64,000 nucleotides of DNA from Hydractinia symbiolongicarpus (Eukaryota; Cnidaria; Hydrozoa; Anthoathecata; Hydractiniidae): positions 4,588,001-4,652,000 of the forward strand of contig NC_079889.1 of the NCBI RefSeq assembly GCF_029227915.1. Reading direction: 5' to 3'. Of this stretch, positions 42,601-55,454 are shown piece after piece. Each line of letters begins with the position of its first letter. Positions within the stretch are counted from its first letter, which is position 1. The translations under genes were made by a program, and so were the position numbers. The notes under the pieces are model-generated. The model was not told where the DNA came from, did no database searches, and saw nothing but the letters and a program-made list of their open reading frames with translations.

Positions 42601-45600
42601 GAAGCAACTACGATGGTGTATGTTACGTTTGCCGAACGTCCCGAAGAATCGGTAGCTACTATCAAGTAGTTATATTCTGACGAAACAGCGTTGCTTTTTA
42701 CGGTCTCTGTTACGACGCCATACACATTTTGTTTCGAGTCTATTTGCACCCAGTTGTTTATTGAAAGTGCGCGACCATTTAAATCGGTGAGGGTAAGCTT
42801 AAGGTTTCGAGTGTTACCGTCTTGTTTGTCTTCAAATAAATTTGGCGAAATGTTGTCGATAAAGAGCTCGCAAAATCGACCATACACCTTTAGCGACTTT
42901 TTTAATGGTATGGGTGGCTCTTCGATGCAGTCGTAACTAGGCTGGATTGACGTGATTTGGAAATACGAGCTCATGAATGTTTGGAATTTTGATACAATTT
43001 GATTACTGCTTGACACCATTTGAGAGAATATATAAGTTAATGCGCTTCGATCTGCTTCTGTCAACCCATAGGACGCTTGTTGTTTGGTTTCGAATTTAAA
43101 CGAGCAGTTACTCCATACGATACGATACGAACCGTTACCAAGTCCCGTAAACGATAGAACTTTCACCATTGTTGTTTTGTCTTGATAGTATTCTGTTAAC
43201 ATGGAAATAAATCTTCTGATTATGTCCAGATCGACTAAGGTTGAAGTTTCATACTTATAAGCGAACTGCATCGTTATTTTGCAGTCGCTTGTAAACGGTT
43301 CATCTCTAATCACAGCCGTGAGATCGATTGTATTAGATTCCTTGCCGCTGTTTGTAGCCTGGATTTTATATGAATAACTAGACTGGACTTGCATTGCGGA
43401 TTTTATAGCTACAGCATAAAGTTGCATTGTCACTGTGTTCAATTGGAACCAAGATGATCGAGACACAGCGTTCCCTAAAACAACAAAATCATTTGTCTTT
43501 TTCAAACTGATTGGATTTAAAATCTAATATTCTTCTTCTTGAAGTTTCAACCGATGAGAAAAGGTTGGTTAAATTTTAAAACATGACTTTCTTCAATTTG
43601 TTTAATAGTCAAATTTGTCCTCAAAAATTTTGTTTAATTTGGTAAACTGGGGAAACTTATTTCCCACATAAAAATGTTACGAATCTAAAATTAAAATCGT
43701 CAACAGCACTTACCACTAGAATCTAGCAGTTCCAACTTTAGTTTGTCTGCTTCTCCATCCAAGTCGTCATAAAATAACGACACGCTTAGCTGATACGTAA
43801 ACACAGAACAGTATGTGATATTGAAAGTCGGCAGCACAGTTGGTGGTGACGGTGGCGTCGGAGGTTGTGGATCACATGACGTTTGATAATAAAGTCGTCG
43901 CAATGTAAACATGCCGGATAAGGATTGAACCAAGGTAGAGTCCAGGCCTCCTAGAGAAACAAGCTGAGTGATAAATGACATTCCCAATCAGGCTTACTCA
44001 GGCCGGAAATATTCTCATATTATTTTGTTTTAAAAGCATTAGAAGTCAATGTTTTTGCAAAATAAAAAGAATCAACTTGACTTAATATCACAAGGCCTAC
44101 CATTTTGGTTGTATATTCTTCGGATTGTTGACAAGACAGTTGATTGACATGTATGATCAGCAACTGTCCACGTGATCTCGCGATAATGACCATAACCAAT
44201 CGTTTTGTAGTACCATCGAACAAGAACGAATTTTGATTGGCTTATGGAAGTGAAATATCTTGTTATTGTGTTTATAATGTGGCTGCTCTGATTGGCATAT
44301 ACTAAGCCAGCCTGTCCATTGTACTGCAAAAGATATGTTATACTAAACGGTGCGAAGCCATAAAATGTGCCATCTTTCGTTACCGTAACTTTTATTCTTG
44401 CATACAATCCTTGTGTGTCAGTGGCTTGTAAATAAAAGATATAATTTGAGGTAGAAGAGAACCGGACTGTATCCATGACAACAGCATAAATATTGCGCGA
44501 CGTTACATCTACATTAATCCAGCTGTCAATCAAAAGAGTTTGATGGGTAGAGCTTAGCATGGTGAGATAAAGGTCATATGCCCAACCATCCTCGAAATCA
44601 TAAAAATAACTGTTTTGATAAAAATGAAACGCATAGCCGCCGAAGCCGATTGTGATGGAGATTTCAGTACCCGGGTCCACAACTGGTGGGAGATTTTTAC
44701 ATCTAGCTGTGAAAACAGGGACGACGCTTATCACAGAGTAATCGGATTGAAAAGCAGACATGAAGTTGGCGTGGATTGTTTTACGATCTTGGTGGTAAAG
44801 TTTTTGCAGAATTTTCGTTTGAAGGCCAACGTAGTCGACGCTTAACGTGGCTGAGTTTGATTGGTAGGATTCTTGTTGATACATGGACGAGCAGTAACTC
44901 CACGAAAAAAAGAACTGATTTGAACTTTTGGTATAAAAATCAACTACGCCAATCTCATTTTGTTGGATTTGGAAGTAACTCATTAGACGTTGTATAACAA
45001 ACGTCATTGCCTCGACACTTGTACGGCTAGTTTGCGACGTCGTAAGTTGCTGTAATGTAACTTGTATTTGACATTCCGTTAAAAGGCTGTACGGTCCTTG
45101 AATTTTAAACATCAGATCAGTGTTAACAGACAAACCAGACGTATCTGTCGCCTTTAGAGAGAACAGGTAATCTCTACCGTAAGTTGCAAGCAGCTGAGCT
45201 TTCGGAACTATATTTACAGTCTGTGTAGACGAAACATACTGTACATAGTTTGACATACTAAATGTAGCACTGCTTTTTACGGAAACTGATAAAGCCAGGT
45301 TTCTTGTGTTTCCATCTTCGAGATCATAAAACGTATAAACAGGAATTTGGTATGCGTGATATCCGCACATTGTAATAACGACCACTGGAGGAGTGGCATT
45401 AACATTGGGTCGATTTGGTCCACCGCACGGTGACAGCTTGTTTCCGGTTACACTTGCAACATTAAACTCCGGTTGCATTGCACTTCTTAACTGCGTCCGA
45501 GGTATACCACTTTCATCTGAATACAAGCTCTTAATTGTTTTGAGTTGATATAGATCGCAAGGTGAGTAAGGAATTGAACAGTTAAAATAGTCGATCTGTG

Positions 45601-48600
45601 TTGATTTTATTGATGTGAATCCAACGTTGACTCTACCAGAGTCTCCAAGAAACGAAGCCACCTTGTTCATGTACGCAAAACGTAACGCGACGTCACTTGT
45701 CTGGAATGACGACATGATGAACACAAAGGAATACTTTGGTTCTTGAGGTAAAGTAAACTTGATATAAGCTGATATGGTTGTTTCCTGACCTGACGAATCT
45801 CTAGCTGTGAGTAAAAATTTCGTGTTGGCGACGTTAAGTTCTTTTGCTTCAGCGTAAGTAGGCATCCCTTGTAGGCGTTGAGATGCTTGGTCGTATGACA
45901 GCCATGAATAGCTTGATGATACATCTTGTCCTGGAAGAACAGAATGCACATTGCTTTTTTTAACTAGTCTTTTTGAAACACAACTTTGTGGTATACTATC
46001 CAGGTACAGATTTTTAATAAAATGAAAGAACTGTGGATGTAACAACCGGGGTGAAAGAGGATGACAAAAGGGGATAGGGGGAGGGGGGTTGTGGGTTGTG
46101 AGTTGTGGGAGTAGACAGGGTAAATACCCTTCTGATGCTTTTAAAAGCTTTAATAATAATAATGAAAAAAATATTCATTATTATTATTATTTTTTTTTAA
46201 AGAATTGCAGAATAATTGATTACATTTGTTCATGTTTTTAGTTTTTTATAATGTTAATTTTGCGAACTGCCCGACTACTTGTGAACACAATTGTTCCTGC
46301 TCACACCCCATATCCATCTTTACTTGACCGAGAAAATAAGTAACACTATACATAGCTTGAAAATGCCTTAAATGTAGAGCTTAGCAGACTTTTTTTATAT
46401 TTTATAAAAAAGAAGCGTACACTTTTTCAGACGAAAAATGTCTGCAGAAAAATTCGCCTCATTTTTGAAATTTCTTTTTACCTGTTTTTTTCAGTCACTT
46501 TCTTATGCAGACGATTAAATTATAAAGTATAATTTTTAAATCCTTTTTTTTATAAGTGATAATCCTCCAATATTTTTATACCATTTGTCCGATATTCTGT
46601 TGTACGCTAAAGAATTCAAAATTTTTGTTCCCCTGTACTATTCTTCTTAAATTTCTGTCAATATTATTTCTCTTTATATTTGCAGCGAATATAATAAAGC
46701 TTACCTCTTGTAACTTCGAAAAATAATGTCAGTTGTCTTGTTCCACCATCTTCTTGGTCTGTAAATAAGTCAGCCGGGATTACATAATCAAGCCCTCCAC
46801 AGTAAACAGTATTTATTGTCAAAGGGTTCCTTGTCTCTCTGGGTGGATTGATGGTATCGCAGTCGGGAAAATTATTTTCTGTGATTGTGTTCAACGCAAA
46901 ATTTGGTCCGAAGGCATTCTTAAACGTCTGACTAGGTTGATTACTCGCAAATATCTGACTTGAATAACTGCTGGCACCAGTTGTTGTACATCTGTTTGGT
47001 AATGGGCACACGCTCCACTGTATTGCAAAGTTATTTCCTGTTTGTTTGCTGTAGGACACAATGTTGATAACTTTGTTTTGAAAAAAGCCATTTAGTTGTT
47101 TCGTAATTGCAATTTGCCTTGCTAAGTCAGTATTCAATGTGGAGGTTAAAGTGAGTTTGTCCTCAATCGTCATATCGTATTTGTAAAATAACTGAGGCAG
47201 TTCTCCGCTTACGGTCATCATCACCCATGTTTCCGCCCATAAGTTGTACTGATTGATCGCTCGAAGGGTCAAGTTGTATTTGCTATTTTCTGTTCTGGCT
47301 TTTAACACTTCGTTTGTGATGATGCCTGAGAAAAGCAAAGAAATTAAGATGTCAACGCACTGACAATTAACTTGTCGTATGTTGTGAGAAACTTTAATTT
47401 CCTTTGATTTTTGAAGGAAACAAAATCTTTTCTATCATCACGTTTTTGGAGAGAAGAATTTAAAAGCTAATATAGATATAGATAATAACCTGTAATATGG
47501 AGAACCTTACCCAGTAAGATGGAAAGCCTAAACCAGTAGGATGGAGAACCTTAACCAGTAGGATGGAGAAACTTAACCAGTAAAATGGAATACTTTAACC
47601 AGTAAACCAATAAGATTGAGTACCTGAACCGTTAAGATGAAACAAATGCTAAGACACATACACTCTCGTTAAACACATCGAGTAACCAAGACATTTGTTT
47701 AAAGTCTAATTGGTTACCTTGAAAGTTGGGTCGTTGTTTTACTTTATGAAGGAATGAGCAATATTATGTTGAGCATAAACCTTTTGGAAATTTGGAATGA
47801 ATTATCCCAATTGAAAAGAAGTTATTCGATTATTAACAACTTTTATGTAGCGCGGCCTAGCGAAGAGCTTCTTTGTTTGTCTGGACTTTATCTTTTTTGG
47901 ATTGTGCCGCTCTGTGTGAAAGTCGGTAATTCAAGACTGTACTTTTTGTTCCCTTACAAGAAGTAACGAAGTGTAGAGTAAACAAAAAACAAATAAATAA
48001 AACGTTTTAAAGTACTGGATGAATACTTCCGTTTCCGTTTTTGCGACATTTGCAAAGTAGTACCAACTTTTTATCTTCCCGTAACTGAGAGTTGATATAC
48101 TGACTTTGCAGTCTGATTTGGTAATAAACAAATTATGTCCCTTAACCAAACAATAAAAAGACAGAGGATTAATATATTATACAGAAATTAACTCACCGAC
48201 AATCTTCATACCATCTGTTGATATCCAATCATGAACTGTGTTGCCATTTACTTCAGTGATGACGTAATTTAAGTTTTCGGCACCATTGTTATCTGTAAAT
48301 ATCTCATTTGATATACCAACGCTGAACTGAGCGCATCTGTTAACCGTAAACGGATTTGGAGGCTGTATCAACACAGGAGGCTTTGCTAAGCATGATCGTC
48401 CAACACGAACTGACACGGTTGGTGTTTCAAACTCAGGTTGAAACTTTGTCGTATCGTACAGACTAAGTATAGATTCCAGTGTTTGTATTGTTTGCTTTGA
48501 ACATTCAATATCACAATTCATGACTTCTGCTATTACATAACCTGCAGCGTAATTTCCAGAGTTCAGAGTAATGTCGTTTACAGGCGACGCGTATACAATG

Positions 48601-51600
48601 AAGATCTTGTCAAAAAGTGCTATATACAATTCACTGGCTTTAGTTGTAGTAAGCGCTTTAGTTTGCACGACAAACCTGAAGTAGGTTTTTTCTTCTGATG
48701 GCTTGCCAGTTATATTAACCGTCATGAGAGTAGAAACACTCCGCCCTCTTTTAGTTCTTGCAGTTAAATTAAACACATAAGTTTGCTGAGTCAGCGGTTT
48801 GCTAGATTGTAATATGGCGGAAACTGTTTGTTGAATCTCATCAAAAACAAGCCAGTTGTCGTTAGGTATAACAGATCCATCTTGGTTGGTTAGAGTTAAC
48901 GCCAGACTACGCGTACCGCCGTCGATACCATCTAAAAATGTATTCTCAGGTATGCGGTATCTCAAGTAACCGCAGTAGCTAATATATTGTCTTGGGATCT
49001 CATTTAAAACTTTTGGATCTTCTTTGGCTTTCTTACAAACTCCACTTGTAACAAAGGTTGCTTTAACTAAAGCGAAATCGTTAGTTAACGCATTGATAAA
49101 AGAAGGACTGGCTTGACCATTGCTTAACACTCTGTTTTCAATAAAGTCTAGTTTCGCCTGCTCGCATATTGATCGCGACACAGTACAATTTGTCCAATGA
49201 ACTGTATAAGTCGTTGAAGGGTACTGAGTCAGAAAAATGTACTCCACAGTATTTCCAGTATCACCAAAATAGAATTTAATTTTTTCCCTAAGATTTTCAT
49301 AGATGTCGATGAAATTATTTAATGAATTGGACGTTACTCTTAACGTCATTTCAACGGTATGTGACGGTTCTTCAGAATAGGTTGCAAGGTTGGTGACCAA
49401 GCTTTGAGAAGTAGCCTTTCCCTCGATATCTTGTGCTGTCAAGGAAAACAAATATACGGTGGATGCAATGGTAAGATTGGAATATGCTAACATTGTTAAT
49501 TCTTGTCTCTGCGTATCGAACCTCACCCATGATGGCGTTGTTGTTGCAGCATTCGATCCAGTTAACGAACATTGTAAATTTCTTGTGTTTCCTTGTTCGG
49601 TATCGTAGAACGTATTCTCTGGTACCTGCTGTTTAAATAGGCTACACGAGCTGAGAGATAGTGGTCCCCATCCAGCGACTATTTCGGGTGGTTTGTTATT
49701 CGCACATGAACCGGACAGAGTCTGCGTTACAACGACATTCTGGAATTCAGGACTAAATATGCTGACAAATGCATTAGATGCCGTATTGCCATCTGGGAAA
49801 ATACTTTTCTTGTACGCGTCTACTTTTAATGCGTCACAAGGGTTAGTGCGCCATGAGCAATTCGTAAACGATGCATACTGTTCGTTGTTTGACGTCACAC
49901 CTTGAGAAATCAACTGAAACTTGTCACTATCCTTAAACCAATTAGTAACTTTTGTTGAAATCACCTGAGCTGGATTCGTTTGTTGATTAGACGAGTAGAT
50001 TCCTCGAACAGTGACACGATATGTTATAGCCTTGGGTGTGCCAATAATATTTACAATGACGTCACATGTCGTGGCTTGGTTAGTGCTGTCTGTTGCAACA
50101 AGTTTAAAAATGTTCGAGGGTGTTATGCTTGATTGAGCTTCTGTAGGAAGAATAGCTGTTATTGTTTGATCTTTAGTGTTAAATTGTATCCATGAAGAGG
50201 TTCCCACAGGGGAATTGTCACTGTTAAGTAACTTCAATGTTAGGTTTCTAGTGCCTCCTTCCTGGTTATCATAGAAAGTGTTCGCAGGGATTATATACGT
50301 GTATATTCCACAAAATTCGATATTTAACGGAGGTATTGCATTAACTTTAGTGGGAGGCTCCAAGGCGCACGGTCCTGAAAATGTTTCTTGTATTTGATTT
50401 AAGGTGAAAGCAAATTTCAAGTTGTTTTGGAATGTAGAACTTATCGTTTTTGCGTTTTCTGAAACAAACATAATCCGTTGCGTGGCAACAATAAGAGAGA
50501 AATTGCATTTCGGATTGACTTTCAATCCCCATACAGCGACTCCACTTGTACTTCCCGTTGATGAGAATGAAAACGACTTTAAAAAAATCCATGATCTGTA
50601 TGATTCACCGAGCACTGTGATTAAACTGTTTAAGAAAAATCTCATATTCAACACCTTGATGCTTGAACTTTGTAGAACAAAATTTGTAAAGGTGAATGTG
50701 ACCACGTAATAGGAAAGAGGAGCCTGTTTTATATTTAATATAGTGTCGAAGTTGTTTCCGCTGTTAACAGGTGTCAAACCCATCGCTTGGTAGAGGACCT
50801 TGTTTGTATTTGATTGGTAGGCAGCATCGATCATAACAACGTAGAGGGTGTATTGAAATGTGACCGAGCCTTCTCTTGTGATGTAAGCCCAATGTGTTTT
50901 GGAAATTGGTAGCTTCAGCTTATTTTCGTACTCAACATACAGTTCAATTCGTATTTCATCGACTGTTTCAGGCATGTAAAATGTATTATTTGGAAATGCA
51001 TATTCAAACATACCAGGGTATTGCCCGATATCCACGCCACCAAATATCAATTGCAAGAGAACTGGTTCATAAGACGGGTTATCTTCTCTTAGCAAATCAT
51101 AGTTTATTTGTGGCTGGAAGGTTTCCTTGCAGGGATCAATTAACCTTACATCAATGCTCTGTAAGTTAAACGAATAGGTCTTCATTAGCGCGTCCAGACG
51201 GGCTGGCACAGCATAGGTAACGTTAAAAAGACCATATAATGATTTTGTGTTTCGCATAGCAAGCAAATCACACACGTCTCCCGCGGTACAATTTTGGTAA
51301 CTTAATTCCATCGTTGTTTGAGAACCTCCAGTACCATCAAATTTCGTGTACCAGTATATTTGAATTTGATTTTGATTTTGTGCAGACCCTCCAGCAGGTG
51401 GATAAAGAAATAGATACAAGGTATTTATAAAATGGTAAAGATTCTCCATGTCGCTTAAATTTGGTTTAAGTAATTCTGTTTTAAAAATGACACCGTACTT
51501 GCGGCTGAGAACGTTACCGGAAATTTCGACAGAGAAGTAATCGTCCTCGTAAACTTGCGATGGGTTAATCGCACGAAGTATATAATTTAGCAAGATTTTC

Positions 51601-52363
51601 TCTCCGGTACTGGTTGTATCTGATGCTGATGAGGCTACGTAAACTGGTACGATATACAAAGTTCGATCTGCTGCATTAAGCTGGACATACTTGGCGTTTA
51701 ATGGTACGGGTTTTCGGTTTTGATCAAGGAGCTGCAACTCGAGAGAGTTGGAGTTTCGCACATCATCGTAATAAGCATTTAGAGGAATGACCTTTTTCAA
51801 AATTTGACAATATTGTATGGAGATGTTCCCAACTGGTTGGCGAATTAATACAGCAGAGTAAACGAAACTCTCTCTAAAAGTAAACAAATTTTTGTTGATT
51901 CTGTGAAGGGGTTACTAGTTTCCCCTTTAGCTACAGAAACCGTGTAACTATAAGCGGCTAACTTTCTGGTTAGCCAAAAGCAGTCCACAAAAATTTATTG
52001 GTAAATAAATTTATTGGTTCGTTATAAAACATCAATTCGGATAATCTGCAGAAAAAATAATTTGAAGAAAATTAATAAAATTTAATGATAGCATTATTGG
52101 TGTCATATTGTAACCAGTCTTCAACGTTTCTTTTTGAAAAATAAAAATTATTTAAATAATGAAAGCTTGAGAGTTGATAAAGATCCAGCATGGTAGTTTA
52201 AAAGCTTATATGAGAAATCCTTAAGCATTGATAATAAACACACAAAAAAATCAAGTTTTTTTGTCAATTTTGTAATGTTTGCAAGGTAAAATAAGGATTT
52301 AGCATACCTTAAGAGTAAGCAAAACAGAACGGAGCGTGATAATAATGTCACAGACATTCTCAT
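34997..52363 (-). CDS. Giant dystroglycan-like multi-repeat transmembrane receptor
   Basis: Eight exons on the minus strand join in phase: 52308-52363, 48197-51873, 46705-47325, 44101-45930, 43714-43950, 42471-43474, 40170-42060 and 34997-39672. Total is 13,992 nt, or 4,663 residues plus stop. Every junction is GT-AG and phase-consistent. Exon 1 encodes a signal peptide (VLFCLLL core). The ectodomain has about 18 alternating modules: a dystroglycan-type cadherin-like domain (YxIPxxxFxDxxDGxTRNLxL ... SWIxFN pattern) followed by an S6/SEA-like domain (WxNCxxxxPC ... SF ... GxC pattern). One membrane segment is at about 4128-4150, followed by an 11-cysteine cluster. The approx. 510-residue tail has Pro/Glu, Gly/Ser and Tyr/Arg/His-rich tracts and ends DSSV. 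Dystroglycan (about 900 residues) has two such module pairs and binds laminin and dystrophin; this protein expands the ectodomain roughly tenfold. It is likely an adhesion or matrix receptor. It lacks the PPxY dystrophin-binding end, so it is dystroglycan-like rather than orthologous. Confidence 0.9.
39673..40169 (-). other. Intron between exons 7 and 8 of the dystroglycan-like gene
   Basis: 497-nt GT-AG intron (GTAGGT donor, TTTTATTTAG acceptor). No repeat or nested gene recognised. Confidence 0.7.
42061..42470 (-). other. Intron between exons 6 and 7 of the dystroglycan-like gene
   Basis: 410-nt GT-AG intron, phase 0. The acceptor TTATAG before CTAGGAAAG was preferred over a nearby CTAG because only it keeps the S6/SEA-like domain (LLWTHCSLQPC) in frame. 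Confidence 0.7.
46046..46704 (-). other. Intron between exons 3 and 4 of the dystroglycan-like gene
   Basis: Non-coding within the 45931-46704 intron. It holds an AT-rich palindrome with 15-bp arms (46154-46168 and 46176-46190, AATAATAATAATGAA type). No nested gene seen. Confidence 0.5.
47326..48196 (-). other. Intron between exons 2 and 3 of the dystroglycan-like gene, with tandem repeat
   Basis: GT-AG intron of 871 nt. The segment 47495-47640 is a tandem array of an approx. 24-bp unit (GGATGGAGAACCTTAACCAGTA type, six or so degenerate copies). The remaining sequence shows no feature. Confidence 0.7.
47495..47640. repeat. Tandem array, approx. 24-bp unit, intronic
   Basis: Units such as AGGATGGAGAACCTTAACCAGT repeat about six times with increasing divergence to the right. 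Confidence 0.8.
51874..52307 (-). other. Intron 1 of the dystroglycan-like gene
   Basis: 434-nt GT-AG intron (GTATGC donor, TTTACTTTTAG acceptor) between the signal-peptide exon and the 3.7-kb second exon. Nothing else seen in it. Confidence 0.65.
52308..52363 (-). other. Signal-peptide exon of the dystroglycan-like gene
   Basis: Two near-adjacent ATG codons (MRM) start a 56-nt coding exon whose hydrophobic core SVLFCLLL is a classic secretory signal. It ends AG|GTATGC in phase 2 and joins A|GAG AGT at 51873 to restore Arg-Glu-Ser. The phase match and signal peptide identify it as exon 1; the alternative is an unseen exon farther upstream. Confidence 0.75.
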
Positions 52364-55300
52364 ATTGTCATACCAACTTTAATTAACTTTCTTTTCAACT
52401 GTTATTTACTCCATTACCATCAAACATTCGACACTTTGACAGACAACAACATCTCCGATAAAGAAACAAGCCTGACTAATTCATTTCAGCTTTTTCTGCA
52501 AAAAAGCACTCCATCGCAGATTTCATAAAAGGAAAACACTGCCGCAAGTATGGCAGTGCTGGACTTGGACTGAATTGATATTGATATCCCAGGAGGAGTA
52601 CAAATCAAAATTGAAATTTAGTTAGTGTACAATAAAATCGGTGTAGCGAAAAAAAATATGTCATATTGAAAGCATTCAAGAAATGTTAGCATTTTGAATA
52701 CAAAAGCGTAAATTTATTTATTTGAAATCATACATGAATTGAGCGAGTTGTGTTATATTTAATAAATAATAAGGTTAAAATTTTTCACATTTCGTCGTGA
52801 ATGTGGAGATTGAGTCTCGGATGCGTCCTTTGAAATGTGTGGCTTCATTTTTATTTCAAATAGGTGTGATTTTAGAATACACGTTTTTGTTGAAATTTTA
52901 GAAAATATTAATTATTGAAATGGATTAAGAATTTTGAAATATTTTTGTTTCCGAAGAATTGGATAATTTTTGACATTTTCATTTCAGGTTACGAATGTAA
53001 TACACTTGTTGTTATATAAGAACAACTTTTTTAGTATCAGGATCAAAATAACTTAAATAAAAACAAAAAGAACAATTTGCATCGCTGGAATTTTGTAAAA
53101 AATAAATAAAAAAAACAGGAAAAAAAGCTTTAAGAACAAATAATATCGGCTGAAACTGAAGCTAAATTTCTCGTTTAAAAAAATAAAAGGGGACCTGGAG
53201 CTTACTAAAATAACGATTTTGTTTATTTTAAACACGATGCATTTGTGTGTACCTTGACACAAGAAAAATCTAAATATGTAAAAACCATGACAAAAATATT
53301 GCAGCGACGAAAAACAAAATTTCTCTCCAATAGCTGCGTTTCCAGGCAAGCCGCGCTAACGGAAACTAAAAAAACACTGTGAACGAGGTTGCACTCTATA
53401 TAAAAAGTGTAGTTAGGGTGCGGTCTAATATTATTTTAAAGGTTAAAATTTGGTGTTAATTCCTGGTTTAAAATTTATTTGTTGCATAGTTAAAACAGAA
53501 AGTTCTACCAGCCAATTACAATGCAGAGATTTAGTTCGTTTTGGAATGTCTTTATAGCCTATAATAACTAAATAATTTTTAATTTTAAATTTGCCCCGAC
53601 TTTTTTTTTGAAAAAAATATCTTTGTATGCATGCGGTTAAATAAATCATGTTTTAAATTAAACGTTTTTCTTTTAATACATAATTTATGCATTGGTTATT
53701 TTATAATGGCTTCCCCATCGTGATAGAGGGGTAGGCAGGTTGAATAAACTCCCCGCAACTTCAAACTATCTTAGCAATGTGTCTCCTAGTTTCTTATCCA
53801 ATTCACGTTTTATCTATCTAGATAAGGAGTTCGGGGACGAATTTGGACACTTAGGCGATATCAATGTTCGTGCGCCTCCTATGGAGTACATCTCTCCACC
53901 TTATTTATTTTTAGCAGAGGGAGTAAGTTATGTCTGATGTTTTGAGTTTAAGAATTGTAAAATGACACATTTTAAATTTTTAGCTAAATTTTAGAACACC
54001 TTTCTTTCGATACCCTAGCCCATTAATTTAACCATTTTTCAACATTTTTTTTGACTTTAACCAAGTTAAAAACACACGGTAGAATGCACGTTTCCCGAAT
54101 TACATGTTTTTTAAAATTTTGGAATTTTGATGTTTTGACCTTAACTTCATTTTCAGCATCAGAAAATTGGGGTTAATGTATAAATTTTCAACTTCATCCG
54201 ACATTGGAAAGTGCTGTTTTGGTGGCATCATTGTTACGGTCAAAGCATTCTTAATTTTCGACTTGTTCTAATAAGCCTTATATTCGAGCAAAGGTTAATT
54301 AGTACAAAATTAAAAAAACTGTTGTAGCATGTTGTTTGTTTGATGTATGAATATGAAAATTTCACGATTTATCATTTTTTATGTGAGGATTTCGAAAAGT
54401 ACATTCATTTTCTTTAAAAAAATTGAGAAAGAGCTGCGGCACATCTTTTTGACATGAGTATTTTATAATTTTTCGCAAATCTCAGAGTTAATAATTAATT
54501 AATTAGCAAGAACTGAAATTAGCTTTCTTGCCGCAACATATCTTTCCCGAATTTCCTAATTATGCCAAACTTAATTAGAGAGGTCGATACTAAAAATGAT
54601 CCTCATCCCTAAGTTCCTTATCAAAAGGTAGAACAAATTACCTAATTTCGTAAATATTTCTATTCTTTAATATAGCCGATCTTTCTAAAAATAGCCTTGT
54701 TTTCGAAATATATACTTTTCTAAATTAAAACAAAATCCAACCAGAATATTATATTGCTCTAAAAACTTCAGCTTTGTCATGGTAATTTGATATTCTACTT
54801 GAAAATCATTATTTAAAGAGCATAGAATCATTTTGAAATTTTTGATGACGTCATAATTATGATAATTTATGAAATTCGCGAAAGGTGTATTTATCTCTCT
54901 TCTTTAAAACTCATTCATGACAACCAGATCGTAATAATGGTGCCTGCAAGAAGAAATGACTTAACGATCAAAATTGTGTTAAAAACGCCGTGAAAAATGC
55001 TGAAGTTAACAGTTCTGTTCAACGGTTACTAAAAAAAACTAATTCTTTAAAAAACGTGTTTATATATGGCTCACTTTTCCTGCACAATAATATGCCCAAA
55101 ATCGTTTCTTGCGGTAGAAATTGTTTTTGCGTTAAATTCCGTTAATTTTCGGGTCGTGAATGAAACCTCTTATGGTATTTAATTTCAGAACTTCTCTGCA
55201 CATTCAGAAGTTTCTAACCTGACCACACCCTCATTGGTTATCCATCTATTTTATCCAAAAAAACTTTATCACAAACAGGCGTATATTAAGTTTGGCCAAC

Positions 55301-55440
55301 GATTACATTGCCTACAAGGGCAGACGTTATTCTTCAAATAAGTCAAAAGGCAGGAAGTTTCAGGCTTTTGGCAAAGTATAAACCCAAACGCATCTCCTTT
55401 TTGTTGTGTAAATTAAGAAATTAGAAAATTGGAATAACGA
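52364..55440. other. Intergenic, no gene seen
   Basis: AT-rich sequence upstream of the dystroglycan-like gene, where its promoter must lie, though I see no distinct core element. A CAACCTCG-type repeat end is near 53382-53393. The short open frames have no recognisable similarity. Confidence 0.55.
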
Positions 55441-55454
55441 AGATTTCATAGGAA

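Noticed and set aside
51874-51887. Start of the receptor at the beginning of the large open frame near 51887
   Set aside because: That frame opens with TTG, not ATG, and a TTTACTTTTAG acceptor sits inside it. Exon 52308-52363 supplies a true ATG, a signal peptide and a matching phase.
53740-53937. Short plus-strand frame at 53.7-53.9 kb
   Set aside because: Does not start with ATG (opens at TTG), no recognisable domain or convincing splice context.
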